Part shown: one piece after another, positions 34,105-42,863 of the stretch
Layout of the letters: every line of letters begins with the position of its first letter
Numbering within the stretch: the first letter of the stretch is position 1
Source of the DNA: JAQBZY01 sp038117205
Lineage (GTDB): Bacteria > Pseudomonadota > Alphaproteobacteria > Rhodospirillales > Casp-alpha2
Reading direction: 5' to 3'
Length of the DNA: 64,000 nucleotides
NCBI GenBank assembly: GCA_038117205.1
Contig: JAYOFL010000003.1
Span: forward strand, 29,532-93,531
Made by a program: the position numbers and the translations under genes
Notes under the pieces: generated by a model
The model's input: only the letters and a program-made list of their open reading frames with translations
Database searches by the model: none
What the model was told of the DNA's origin: nothing

Positions 34105-35699
34105 GCATCGAATTCGATTACATCATCGTCGGCGGCGGCTCGGCGGGCTGCACGCTCGCCAACCGCCTGAGCGCGGAACCCAACGTCTCGGTCATGATGA
34201 TCGAGGCCGGCGGCGAAGACAAAAACCCGTGGATCCACATCCCGGCCGGCTTCATCAAGACCATGGTCGATCCGGGCGTGAACTGGCTGTTCGAGACCAA
34301 GCCGGAAGCCGGCACCGGCGACCGGCCGATCCCGATCCCGCGCGGCAAGGTGCTGGGCGGATCGAGCTCCATCAACGGCATGTTGTACGTGCGCGGCCAG
34401 GCCCGCGACTACGACGACTGGGCGCAGATGGGCAACCGCGGCTGGTCCTACGCCGACGTGCTGCCGTATTTCAAACGCTCCGAGCACCGTGAAGGTGGCG
34501 GCAACGAATTCCACGGCGACAGCGGCCCCCTGAACGTCGCCGACGTCCGCGTCCGCTACGACGCGCTCGACAAGGTGATCGACGCCGGCGGCGAGCTCGG
34601 CTACCCGATGCATCACGACTACAACGGCGCCAAGCAGGAGGGCTTCTGCTACTACCAGCTGACGCAGAAGAACGGCCGCCGGCTCAGCGCCAAGACGGCG
34701 TTCATCGACCCGATCCGCAAGAAACGCCGCAACCTCAAAATCGAGCGCAACGCGCAGGTGAAGCGCGTCATGTTCGAGGGCCGGCGCGCCGTCGGCGTCG
34801 CCTTCGATCAGTTCGGTATCGAGCGGCGCATGCGGGCACGGAAGGAAGTGATCCTCTGCGCCGGCGCCGTGCAGTCGCCGCAGATTCTGGAGCTTTCCGG
34901 TATCGGTCAGGCGGCGCGGTTGAAGGACCTCGGCATCGAACCGCTGGTCGATCTCAAGGGCGTCGGCGAAAACCTGCAGGACCACTACATCTCCCGCCTG
35001 ACGTGGGAAATCAAAGGCCTCGAAAGTCTGAACCAGATGGTGCGCGGCGTCCCGCTGGTCGCGGAAGTGCTGAAATACTTCCTCGGCAACACAGGCGCGC
35101 TGACGTTGCCGGCCGGCATCGTCGGCGGCTTCGTCAAGTCGAACCCCGATCTGGAAGAGCCGGACATCCAGTACCACATCGTGCACGCGACCTTCAAAGA
35201 CCCGAAGAAGCGCGTCTTCGACAAGTTTCCGGGCCTGACCATCGGTCCCTGCCAATTGCGCCCGGAGAGCCGAGGCTCCATCCACATCGAAAGCGCCGAT
35301 CCCCTGAAGGCGCCGGCCATCCGGCCGAACTTCCTCTCCGTCGAAACAGACCAGCGGGTGCTGGTCGCCGGCATGAAGATCGCGCGGCAGTTGATGGCGA
35401 CCAAGACCCTCGGCCCCTACAAGGTCCGGGAAGTGACGCCGGGCGACGACTGCCGGACCGACGACGAGTTGCTCGACTACGCCCGCAACACCGGCGCCAC
35501 CATCTATCACCCCGTCAGCACGTGCCGCATGGGTATCGACGACGGCGCGGTGGTCGATCCGACGCTCAAAGTCCGGGGCGTCGAGGGGCTTCGCGTGGTG
35601 GATGCTTCCGTCATGCCGCGGCTCGTTTCCGGGAACACCAACGCGCCGGTCATCATGATCGCGGAAAAGGCGGCGGACATGATCCGCGCCGACGCGTGA
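34101..35699 (+). CDS. GMC family FAD-dependent oxidoreductase (choline dehydrogenase-like)
   Basis: A 532-residue flavoenzyme. The FAD Rossmann motif GGGSAG is at 11-16, GMC signature 1 includes GKVLGGSSSINGMLYVRG, and signature 2 CAGAVQSPQILELSGIG. The catalytic His is in ATIYHPVSTCRMG and the second conserved residue in SGNTNAPVIMIAEK. Members oxidise primary alcohols such as choline or glycol-type compounds. It lacks a signal peptide and has no cytochrome partner; the following gene encodes a reductase, an unusual companion. ATG 34101 overlaps the AIM24 stop. Confidence 0.9.
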   Translation: MSIEFDYIIVGGGSAGCTLANRLSAEPNVSVMMIEAGGEDKNPWIHIPAGFIKTMVDPGVNWLFETKPEAGTGDRPIPIPRGKVLGGSSSINGMLYVRGQARDYDDWAQMGNRGWSYADVLPYFKRSEHREGGGNEFHGDSGPLNVADVRVRYDALDKVIDAGGELGYPMHHDYNGAKQEGFCYYQLTQKNGRRLSAKTAFIDPIRKKRRNLKIERNAQVKRVMFEGRRAVGVAFDQFGIERRMRARKEVILCAGAVQSPQILELSGIGQAARLKDLGIEPLVDLKGVGENLQDHYISRLTWEIKGLESLNQMVRGVPLVAEVLKYFLGNTGALTLPAGIVGGFVKSNPDLEEPDIQYHIVHATFKDPKKRVFDKFPGLTIGPCQLRPESRGSIHIESADPLKAPAIRPNFLSVETDQRVLVAGMKIARQLMATKTLGPYKVREVTPGDDCRTDDELLDYARNTGATIYHPVSTCRMGIDDGAVVDPTLKVRGVEGLRVVDASVMPRLVSGNTNAPVIMIAEKAADMIRADA

Positions 35700-35706
35700 G
35701 CCGGAC

Positions 35707-36654
35707 ATGAGCACAGTGAAAGGCCAAGTCGCCGAAATCGTGCCGCTCGGCGCCGAGATCAAGAGCTTCCGCTTCGCCGCGCCGGCCGGCCAGCCGTTCA
35801 CCGGCATGGCGCCCGTTTGCCACGTCGACGTGCATCTGCCGAACGGTTTGATCCGGCAGTATTCGCTCTGGGATTGGGACCCGGCGGGTGCGTGGATCGC
35901 CGTCGGCGTGAAGAAGGAACCGGCCGGACGCGGCGGCTCGGCGTGGCTGCACGACAACCTGAAGACGGGCGACAGCGTCGATCTCGGCGGCATCCGCAAC
36001 AATTTCGTCCTCGACGAGAACGCGGGCGGCTACACCCTGATCGCCGGCGGTATCGGCGTGACGCCGATGGTCGCTATGGCGAGGCGGCTCAAGGCGCTCG
36101 GCAAGCCGTTCCATTTCTATTATCTCGCCCGCGACGAGAAGGCGGCGGGCTTCGATCCGGTGCTGAAGGGCCTCGGCCTCGACGGCGCCCTGACGGCGCA
36201 CCGGGACGACCGGGACGGCCTGTTCGACATCAAGGCGCTTCTGTCCAAGTTGCCGGGCGACACGCAGGTCTATTTCTGCGGGCCGGAAGGCATGCTGCAG
36301 GCGGTGCTGACCGCCACCGAGGGATGGCCGTCGTCCCGCGTGCACTTCGAGCGCTTCGTGGCGGCGGCGGCGACGGATGCGCCCAAGGGCGAGTTCCAGG
36401 TCGTGCTCGCAAAGACGGACCGGACGTTCGAGATCCCCGCCGACAAGAGCATCCTCGACGTCCTCCTGGATGCCGGCCTCACGCCCGATTTCGGCTGCAT
36501 GGGCGGCGTCTGCGGCGCCTGCACGACGAGCGTCATCGAAGGCGAGGTCGATCACCACGACAGTGTCATGCCGGCGGAACAGCACGACGCCGAAGGCTCG
36601 ATTTGCATCTGCGTGTCGCGCGCCAAGAGCGCGCGGCTGGTACTCGATCTCTAG
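35707..36654 (+). CDS. PDR/VanB-type oxidoreductase (flavin, NAD(P) and C-terminal [2Fe-2S])
   Basis: A 315-residue reductase of the phthalate dioxygenase reductase/VanB type: flavin-binding RQYSLW near 50, NAD(P)-binding IAGGIGVTPMVAMARRL, and a C-terminal plant-type ferredoxin domain with CMGGVCGAC and a distal Cys in ICICVSRA. It would pass NAD(P)H electrons via flavin to the cluster and on to a Rieske oxygenase or similar acceptor. No oxygenase gene is near; it follows the GMC enzyme after 7 bases. The stop overlaps the converging PAS-protein stop. Confidence 0.9.
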   Translation: MSTVKGQVAEIVPLGAEIKSFRFAAPAGQPFTGMAPVCHVDVHLPNGLIRQYSLWDWDPAGAWIAVGVKKEPAGRGGSAWLHDNLKTGDSVDLGGIRNNFVLDENAGGYTLIAGGIGVTPMVAMARRLKALGKPFHFYYLARDEKAAGFDPVLKGLGLDGALTAHRDDRDGLFDIKALLSKLPGDTQVYFCGPEGMLQAVLTATEGWPSSRVHFERFVAAAATDAPKGEFQVVLAKTDRTFEIPADKSILDVLLDAGLTPDFGCMGGVCGACTTSVIEGEVDHHDSVMPAEQHDAEGSICICVSRAKSARLVLDL

Positions 36655-37214
36655 CCGGCGTGCGGCGTCGCGCCGAGCGACGCCCGCAACGCCATGCACT
36701 TCCGGATGTTCTCGACGGTCATGATGGCGGTGACGTTAACGCCGTCCTCCGAAAGCGGAAACCGGATGTCGGGAAAATCCCGCCGTAAGCCGGACGCGAG
36801 CCGGATGCGGTGGACGAGTTTCTGCGGCTGCCGACCCTCGATCATTTTCGGCGCCGTTTCGATGAAGCTGTCCATGATGCCGCGATGATCGACCTCGGAA
36901 AGGCGCTTGCCGCTCAGTTCGACCCCGAATGCATCGACGAGCTCGACACCCCAGAAGCGCACGTAAAAATCCCCACCGCCGTCAATGACGTCGGCGACCA
37001 TGACGCCGCCACGGAGTTCCGCCGGAAACCCGAGCAGGTCGATCTCCGACCAGCGCGGCGCGAACCGGTCGCCCCACGCGGCATCCCAGATATTGCAGAC
37101 GATATCGAGCCGATGCTCGGCAAGAAGCTTCGCCGACGCGTCACCGAGGCACTCGGCGCCGCGAAGCCGGGCCGCCTTCTCCGGATCGAAACCGTTCGGC
37201 AGGTGTTGCAGCAT
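36651..37214 (-). CDS. PAS domain-containing protein
   Basis: A 187-residue soluble protein resembling the stand-alone PAS_5-type proteins common in Rhodospirillales: CNIWDAAWGDRFAPRWSEID at the front, then VMVADVIDGGGDFYVRFWG and LSGKRLSEVDHRGI, a typical PAS beta-sheet. No output domain is present, so it may be a ligand-binding adaptor. The first ATG 37214 has no clear ribosome site. Its TAG overlaps the reductase stop on the other strand. Function unknown. The 121-base gap to glcB shows nothing notable. Confidence 0.7.
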   Translation of the reverse strand: MLQHLPNGFDPEKAARLRGAECLGDASAKLLAEHRLDIVCNIWDAAWGDRFAPRWSEIDLLGFPAELRGGVMVADVIDGGGDFYVRFWGVELVDAFGVELSGKRLSEVDHRGIMDSFIETAPKMIEGRQPQKLVHRIRLASGLRRDFPDIRFPLSEDGVNVTAIMTVENIRKCMALRASLGATPHAG

Positions 37215-37335
37215 CGCTGTTTAGGTCCTCGGCATACCTCGGCGCGCCGAGAGAGGCAGCCCCCTGGCGCATCGAACATCGCGGCCGCCGGTGAGATCGC
37301 TCCGATCCCACGCGGCGCCCATTGTTTTTATTTGG

Positions 37336-39507
37336 TCAGCTTTGGGAAGCTTTCAATTCCAGCCGGCGCGCGTGCAGAACCGGCTCGGTATAGCCGTTCG
37401 GCTGTTCCAGGCCCTTGAACACCAGATCGCACGCCGCCTTGAAAGCGATGCCGTCGCAGGCCGGCGCCATCGGCCGGTATTCCGGATCGCCCGCGTTCTG
37501 GCGGTCGACGACGGCGGCCATGCGTCGCATGGTCTCCATCACCTGGTCCTTCGTGCAGACGCCATGATGCAGCCAGTTGGCGATGTGCTGCGACGAGATG
37601 CGGAGCGTCGCGCGGTCTTCCATCAGGCCGATATCGTTGATGTCCGGCACCTTGGAGCAGCCGACGCCATGGTCGATCCAGCGCACGACGTAGCCGAGGA
37701 TGCCTTGCGCGTTGTTGTCTAGTTCCGCCTGGATGTCCTTCGCCGACCAGTTCGGCCGCTCGGCCAGCGGGATCGACAGGATGGCGTCGAGGCTGGCGCG
37801 CGGCCGGGACTTCAGCTCTTCCTGGCGTTCGGCGACCAGCACCTGGTGGTAGTGCAGCGCATGCAGCGTCGCCGCCGTCGGCGACGGCACCCAGGCGGTG
37901 TTGGCGCCGGCCATCGGATGCGCGCCCTTGGCCTTGATCATGTCGGCCATCAGATCCGGCATGGCCCACATGCCCTTGCCGATCTGCGCCCGGCCCTTGA
38001 GACCGCAGGCGAGACCGATGTCGACGTTCCAGTCCTCGTAGGCGGCGATCCAGGCCGCGCCCTTCATGTCGGCCTTGCGGATCATCGGCCCGGCTTCCAT
38101 CGAGGTATGCATCTCGTCGCCGGTGCGGTCGAGGAAGCCGGTGTTGATGAACACCACCCGCTCCCGGGCGGCGCGGATGCATTCCTTGAGGTTCACCGTC
38201 GTGCGGCGTTCCTCGTCCATGATGCCCATCTTGAGGGTGTTGCGCTCGAGGCCGAGGATGTCCTCGGCGCGGGCGAACATCTCGCTCGCGAAGGCAACCT
38301 CGTCGGGACCGTGCATCTTCGGCTTCACGATGTAGACGGAACCCGCCCGGCTGTTGCGGAACTTGCCGTCGCCGATGATGTCGTGCTTGGCGATGGCCGA
38401 CGTGACGAGCGTATCCAGGATGCCTTCCCAGATCTCGTTGCCGTCGGCGTCGAGGACGGCCGGCGTCGTCATCAGATGCCCGACGTTGCGGACCAGCAAC
38501 AGGCTGCGGCCGGCGAGCTCGATCTTGCCGCCGCCCGGCGTCTTATAGGCCCGGTCGGGATTGAGGGCGCGCTCGACGGTCTTGCCGCCCTTTTCGAAGG
38601 ACGCCGTCAGATCGCCCTTCATCAGGCCGAGCCAGTTGGCGTAGACCAGCGCCTTGTCCGGACCGTCGACGGCGGCGACCGAGTCCTCGCAGTCCATGAT
38701 CGTGGTGATCGCCGATTCCATCAGCAGATCGGAAACGCCGGCGGCGTCGGCCTTGCCGATCGGCGTCGAGCCGTCGACGACGATCTCGAAATGCAGACCG
38801 TTGTGCACGAACAGGATCGCGCTCGGCTCGGCCTCGGCGCCGTTGAAGCCGGCGAAATCCTCCGGCGTCGCGAGACCCGTTTCCGTCCCGTTCTTGAGCG
38901 TGACCGAAAGGCTTCCGCCCGCGACCTTGTAGGCGGTGGCGTCGGCGTGCGAGCCGGTCTTGAGTGGAACGTTGTCGTCCAGGAACTTGCGCGCGAAGGC
39001 GATGACCCTCTCGCCGCGCTTCGGGTTGTAGCCCTTGCCGCGCTCGGCGCTGTCGGCATCCGGAATGGCGTCGGTGCCGTAGAGCGCGTCATAGAGGCTG
39101 CCCCAGCGGGCATTGGCGGCATTCAGCGAATAGCGGGCGTTGGTCAGCGGCACCACGAGCTGCGGACCGGCGATGGTCGAGATTTCCGGATCGACGTTGG
39201 CTGTCGTCACCTGGAAGTCGTCGCCTTCGGGAACCAGATAACCGATCTCGCCGAGGAACGCCTTGTATGCGGCCATGTCGGAGGCTTTGCCCCGGTTCTC
39301 GCGGTGCCAGGCGTCGATCTTGGCCTGCAGGGCGTCGCGCGTCGCCATCAGCGCCGCGTTCTTCGGACCGAGATCGGCGAGCATGGCGGCGAGACCGCCC
39401 CAGAATGCATCGACGGATACGTCCGTGCCGGGAAGCACGTCTTCGTTGATGAAATCGAAGAGGACCTTGTCGATCCCGAGCCCGCTGTGTTCGATCCGTT
39501 CGGTCAT
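37336..39507 (-). CDS. glcB: Malate synthase G
   Basis: A 723-residue enzyme, the standard length of malate synthase G, which condenses glyoxylate and acetyl-CoA to malate. Landmarks include MDCEDSVAAVDGPDK (metal-binding Glu/Asp), KMHGPDEVAFASEMFAR, LKMGIMDEERRTTVNL with the catalytic Arg and the C-terminal Asp region (RWIDHGVGCSKVPDI). ATG 39507 is used; the extra upstream codons have no support. It is the third gene in the ltnD-hyi-glcB run, removing glyoxylate formed by the preceding steps or by glycolate oxidation. Confidence 0.95.
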   Translation of the reverse strand: MTERIEHSGLGIDKVLFDFINEDVLPGTDVSVDAFWGGLAAMLADLGPKNAALMATRDALQAKIDAWHRENRGKASDMAAYKAFLGEIGYLVPEGDDFQVTTANVDPEISTIAGPQLVVPLTNARYSLNAANARWGSLYDALYGTDAIPDADSAERGKGYNPKRGERVIAFARKFLDDNVPLKTGSHADATAYKVAGGSLSVTLKNGTETGLATPEDFAGFNGAEAEPSAILFVHNGLHFEIVVDGSTPIGKADAAGVSDLLMESAITTIMDCEDSVAAVDGPDKALVYANWLGLMKGDLTASFEKGGKTVERALNPDRAYKTPGGGKIELAGRSLLLVRNVGHLMTTPAVLDADGNEIWEGILDTLVTSAIAKHDIIGDGKFRNSRAGSVYIVKPKMHGPDEVAFASEMFARAEDILGLERNTLKMGIMDEERRTTVNLKECIRAARERVVFINTGFLDRTGDEMHTSMEAGPMIRKADMKGAAWIAAYEDWNVDIGLACGLKGRAQIGKGMWAMPDLMADMIKAKGAHPMAGANTAWVPSPTAATLHALHYHQVLVAERQEELKSRPRASLDAILSIPLAERPNWSAKDIQAELDNNAQGILGYVVRWIDHGVGCSKVPDINDIGLMEDRATLRISSQHIANWLHHGVCTKDQVMETMRRMAAVVDRQNAGDPEYRPMAPACDGIAFKAACDLVFKGLEQPNGYTEPVLHARRLELKASQS

Positions 39508-39634
39508 GTTCTGTATCCGTCCGCCTTGCCATGTTGATGCCGCGGGCGAGGTATACGGATTCAATCCGGGAATTCAACACGAAAACCGCCGGAAATAGGC
39601 GCGCCTCAACTGAAATCGAGTTAATTCAACCCAA

Positions 39635-40405
39635 TCAGCCGAATAACCAGCCGAGCCCGGCCGTCGTCGTGGTTTTCGGACGGTATTCGCAGCCGACCCA
39701 GCCGGCATAACCGAGCCGGTCCATCAGGTCGAACAGGTACGGATAGTTGATCTCCCCGACGTCCGGCTCGTGCCGTTCCGGGACGCCCGCGATCTGAATA
39801 TGGCCGACCTGGGAGAAGTGTTTCTCGAAGCGCTTGGCGAGATCGCCGTCCATGATCTGCACGTGATAGAAGTCGAACTGGATGCCGAGATTCGGCCGCC
39901 CGACGGCATCGACGATCTCGGCGGCATCGCCGACGCGGGGCAGGATGTAGCCCGGCACGTCGCGGCTGTTGAGCGGCTCGATGACGATCTTGATTCCTTC
40001 GCCGGCGGCGGCATCGCAGGCATGGCGCAGGTTGTCGACGTAGGTCTTGCGAAGCGTCTCCGCAGACACGTCCTTCGGGATCAACCCGCCCATCACGTGC
40101 AGCGTCTTGCACTCAAGCGCCCGGGCATAGGTGAGCGCCGTCTCCACGCCGGCGCGGAATTCGCCGATCCGTTCCGGCAACGCCGCCAAACCGCGCTCGC
40201 CCGCGCCCCAGTCGCCGGGCGGCATGTTGAAGAGCGCCTGCGTCAGCCCGGCGCCTTTTTTCGCCGACGCCACTTCGTCCACCGGAAAGGCATACGGGAA
40301 CAGGAACTCGACACCCTTGAAGCCGGCAGCCCCGGCAGCGGCGAAGCGATCAAGGAACGGCGCCTCGCCGAACAGCATGCTGAGATTGGCGGCGAACTTC
40401 GGCAT
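39635..40405 (-). CDS. hyi: Hydroxypyruvate isomerase-like TIM-barrel protein (Hyi/OtnI family)
   Basis: A 256-residue TIM-barrel isomerase. The N terminus PKFAANLSMLFGEAPFLDRF and the end YRPKTTTTAGLGWLFG are hallmarks of the Hyi/OtnI family; metal-binding acids sit in VIEPLNSRDVPGY and FDFYHVQIMDGD. It isomerises hydroxypyruvate to tartronate semialdehyde, or 2-oxo-tetronate in threonate pathways. It lies 3 bases downstream of the beta-hydroxyacid dehydrogenase gene, a conserved pairing. The sequence does not separate Hyi from OtnI. Confidence 0.88.
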   Translation of the reverse strand: MPKFAANLSMLFGEAPFLDRFAAAGAAGFKGVEFLFPYAFPVDEVASAKKGAGLTQALFNMPPGDWGAGERGLAALPERIGEFRAGVETALTYARALECKTLHVMGGLIPKDVSAETLRKTYVDNLRHACDAAAGEGIKIVIEPLNSRDVPGYILPRVGDAAEIVDAVGRPNLGIQFDFYHVQIMDGDLAKRFEKHFSQVGHIQIAGVPERHEPDVGEINYPYLFDLMDRLGYAGWVGCEYRPKTTTTAGLGWLFG

Positions 40406-40408
40406 GGC

Positions 40409-41320
40409 TCAGGCCTTCTTTTTGCCAGACGGCAATTCGATGCCGGAAAGCGCCTGGAACACCTTGATGACGGCCGCGTCATCCTCGCGCCCGAGGCCCA
40501 TGCCCTTGGCGGCGAGAAACATCTGGTGCGCCACGGCGGAGACCGGCAGCGGGAAGCCCTGGCGCTTGCCCTCCTCCAGAACGATGCCGAGGTCCTTCAC
40601 GAAGATTTCGACGGCGCTCTTCGGGCCGTAGTCGTTATCGAGCACGTGCGGCACCCGGTTCTCGAACATCCAGGAATTGCCGGCGCTCGCGGTGATGACT
40701 TCGTAAATCGTATCGGCGGCGAGCCCGGACTTGATGCCGAGGGCCATCGCTTCCATGGCCGTCGCGATGTGCACGCCGGCCAGCAACTGGTTCACCATCT
40801 TCATGGTCGAGCCCTGCCCGGCCTCGTCGCCGAGCTCGAACACCCGCTCGGCGATGGCATCCAACACCGGCTTGGCGCGGGCGAAGGCGTCGGCGCTGCC
40901 GGACGCCATCACGGACAGCTTGCCGATGGCGGATTTGGCCGGACCGCCGCTCATCGGCGCGTCGAGATAGAGGATGCCCTTTTCGGCGAGCCTCGCCGCC
41001 ACCGAGCGCGCGAAGGCCGGCGGCACCGTGGCGCAGCCCAGCACGACGGCGCCCTTGCCGAGCGCTTCCGCCGCGCCGGCGCCCTCGAACAGCACGGCTT
41101 CGGTCTGATCCGCGTTGACGACGACGACGATCAGGGCGTCCGCGCCCTTGGCGGCTTCCGCCGGCGTCGCGGCGACGCTGCCGCCCGCCTGCGTGAAGGC
41201 GTCCCGGGCGGCGGCGCTCATATCGTAGCCGGTGGTCGCGACGCCCGCCTTCACCAGCGACGTGGCGATGCCCATGCCCATGGCCCCGAGGCCAACGACG
41301 GCGGCTTTGTATGCGCTCAT
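40409..41320 (-). CDS. ltnD: Beta-hydroxyacid dehydrogenase, L-threonate dehydrogenase-like
   Basis: A 303-residue NAD(P)-dependent 3-hydroxyacid dehydrogenase: GLGAMGMG at 10-17 binds the cofactor, DAPMSGGPAKSAIGKL contacts the substrate, and Lys174 in GSTMKMVNQLLAG is the catalytic base. The family covers tartronate semialdehyde reductase (GarR/GlxR), 3-hydroxyisobutyrate and L-threonate dehydrogenases. Pairing with an OtnI/Hyi gene supports LtnD or tartronate semialdehyde reductase. AGGGAGGA precedes ATG 41320. No kinase/aldolase (OtnK/OtnC) genes are next to it. Confidence 0.85.
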   Translation of the reverse strand: MSAYKAAVVGLGAMGMGIATSLVKAGVATTGYDMSAAARDAFTQAGGSVAATPAEAAKGADALIVVVVNADQTEAVLFEGAGAAEALGKGAVVLGCATVPPAFARSVAARLAEKGILYLDAPMSGGPAKSAIGKLSVMASGSADAFARAKPVLDAIAERVFELGDEAGQGSTMKMVNQLLAGVHIATAMEAMALGIKSGLAADTIYEVITASAGNSWMFENRVPHVLDNDYGPKSAVEIFVKDLGIVLEEGKRQGFPLPVSAVAHQMFLAAKGMGLGREDDAAVIKVFQALSGIELPSGKKKA

Positions 41321-41441
41321 ATTTCCTCCCTAGGACGTCGCCCGGCGCGGCAACGGCCGGGGTGCGGTCGGCATATTGTCGGGCCGAAAATGCGGTGGCA
41401 AGGCGCGAACGCCGCGTCCGCGCCGCCGGCCCTTTCAAATT

Positions 41442-41559
41442 CCTGGGAATGCAGTTAAGAATCCCAGGTTAGTGGGGGGTGCACGTCGGGACTAGGGCCC
41501 GACCGCCACCGCGACGATCACCCATCATGGGGTGGTGCACGCCGGGACTAGGGCCCGGC
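41442..41559 (+). promoter_or_regulatory. Structured leader with successive hairpins upstream of the Liv-type receptor gene
   Basis: Four inverted repeats occur in a row: CCTGGGA/TCCCAGG (41442-41448 with 41462-41468), GTCGGG/CCCGAC (41485-41490 with 41498-41503), CACCC/GGGTG (41519-41523 with 41530-41534), and GCCGGG/CCCGGC (41541-41546 with 41554-41559). The second and fourth share the loop ACTAGGG and differ by a T-A to C-G pair swap. The last ends 33 bases before the receptor ATG. A cis-acting RNA or a repeated DNA element are both possible. The rest of the 272-base gap 41321-41592 holds no gene. Confidence 0.45.
41479..41520 (+). repeat. Imperfect direct repeat, copy 1 (42 bases)
   Basis: Copy 1 begins GTGCACGTCGGGACTAGGGC and shares 36 of 42 bases with copy 2 located 56 bases downstream. 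All six differences are transitions, and two of them (positions 8 and 24) form a compensating base pair in the central hairpin. It contains GTGCAC, CTAG and GGGCCC. Confidence 0.9.
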
Positions 41560-41576
41560 CGCCGCCACGACAATCG
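41535..41576 (+). repeat. Imperfect direct repeat, copy 2 (42 bases)
   Basis: Copy 2 begins GTGCACGCCGGGACTAGGGC and ends 16 bases before the receptor start codon. See copy 1 at 41479-41520 for the comparison. No third copy was found in the window on either strand. Confidence 0.9.
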
Positions 41577-41592
41577 AAAAGCGAGACTGACC

Positions 41593-42795
41593 ATGAAAAT
41601 TGCGCGTATCGCCGCCGCAATCTGTGCATTCACTCAACTGACGGCCGCCGCTTCGGCGATGGCCGCCGAGCCGATCAAGATCGGCGAAATCAACAGCTAC
41701 ACCCGCCTGCCGGCCTTCACCGAGCCCTACCGTAAGGGCTGGCAGATGGCGCTCGACGAAATCAACGCCAAGGGCGGCGTCATGGGCCGCAAGATCGAGA
41801 TGATCAGCCGCGACGACGACGGCAAGCCCGACACCGCCGTCAAGATCGCCGAGGAAATGGTCCGACGCGACAAGGTCGTCATGCTGGCCGGCACCTTCTT
41901 CTCGCACATCGGACTCGCCGTCTCCGATTACGCGAAGCAGAACAAGGTGATGTTCCTGGCGTCCGAGCCGCTCGCCGACTCGCTGATCTGGGAAAAGGGC
42001 CACCGCTACGCCTTCCGGCTGCGTCCGTCCACCTACATGCAGGCGGCGATGCTGGCGAACGAAGCGGCGAAGTCGGATGCCCGCAAGTGGGCCACCATCG
42101 CCCCCAACTATTCTTACGGCAAGGAAGCCGTCGCCGCGTTCCAAAACGTCCTGAAGAAGCTCAAGCCGAACGTCGAATTCGTCGACGCGCAATGGCCGGC
42201 GCTCTTCAAGATCGACGCCGGCGCCACCGTGCGCGCACTGGAAGCGGCCAAGCCGGACGCCATCTACAACGTCACCTTCGGTTCCGATCTGGCGAGCTTC
42301 GTCCGCGAGGGCAGCCTGCGTGGGCTCTTCAAGGGCCGGACCGTGGTGAGCCTGCTGACCGGCGAGCCGGAATACCTGGAACCCCTGAAGGCGGAAGCGC
42401 CTGAAGGCTGGATCGTCACCGGCTATCCCTGGTACGCCATCCAGACGCCGGCGCACGACGCCTTCCGCAAAACCTACGAGGCAAAGTGGAAGGAGACGCC
42501 GAAGATGGGCTCCATGGTCGGCTACAACACCATGCTCTCCATCGCCGCCGTGCTGACGAAGGCCAAATCGACGGAAACGGAAAAGCTGGTCGACGCCATG
42601 CAGGGTCTCGTTCTCGATACGCCGCTCGGCCCGATCAGCTACCGCGCCGCCGATCATCAGGCGACCATGGGCGCCTGGGTCGGACGCACCGCCGTCAAGG
42701 GCGGCGCCGGCGTCATGGCGGATTGGAAATACGTCGACGGCGCGGACGTGCTGCCGCCGGCCGCCGAAGCCGCCAAGATGCGTCCGGGCGGCTGA
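41593..42795 (+). CDS. Liv-type ABC transporter substrate-binding protein
   Basis: A 400-residue periplasmic receptor of the type I fold used by branched-chain amino acid/amide ABC systems. A signal peptide covers about residues 1-24 (ends ASAMA). The mature start PIKIGEINSYTRLPAFTEPY, then RKGWQMALDEINAKGGVMGR, is family-typical. The ligand is uncertain: such receptors bind leucine, urea, amides, aromatic acids and more. ATG 41593 is at the signal peptide; in-frame read-through from GTG 41479 is rejected. It is followed by fused permease and two ATPase genes, and a glyoxylate-type operon is divergent upstream. Confidence 0.92.
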   Translation: MKIARIAAAICAFTQLTAAASAMAAEPIKIGEINSYTRLPAFTEPYRKGWQMALDEINAKGGVMGRKIEMISRDDDGKPDTAVKIAEEMVRRDKVVMLAGTFFSHIGLAVSDYAKQNKVMFLASEPLADSLIWEKGHRYAFRLRPSTYMQAAMLANEAAKSDARKWATIAPNYSYGKEAVAAFQNVLKKLKPNVEFVDAQWPALFKIDAGATVRALEAAKPDAIYNVTFGSDLASFVREGSLRGLFKGRTVVSLLTGEPEYLEPLKAEAPEGWIVTGYPWYAIQTPAHDAFRKTYEAKWKETPKMGSMVGYNTMLSIAAVLTKAKSTETEKLVDAMQGLVLDTPLGPISYRAADHQATMGAWVGRTAVKGGAGVMADWKYVDGADVLPPAAEAAKMRPGG

Positions 42796-42863
42796 TCCCG
42801 CGCATCGGAAAGGCCGGAAAATACTGACGCCGGTCTTGGCGAACGCCGAACCTGTCGTATGCT

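Noticed and set aside
41479..41576. Guanidine-II (mini-ykkC) riboswitch
   Set aside because: Two tandem hairpins recall that class, but its loops are ACGR while these are ACTAGGG.
41479..41592. N-terminal extension of the receptor from GTG 41479
   Set aside because: It would bury the signal peptide and translate the repeat region; the two repeats are in different frames, so it is unlikely to be coding.
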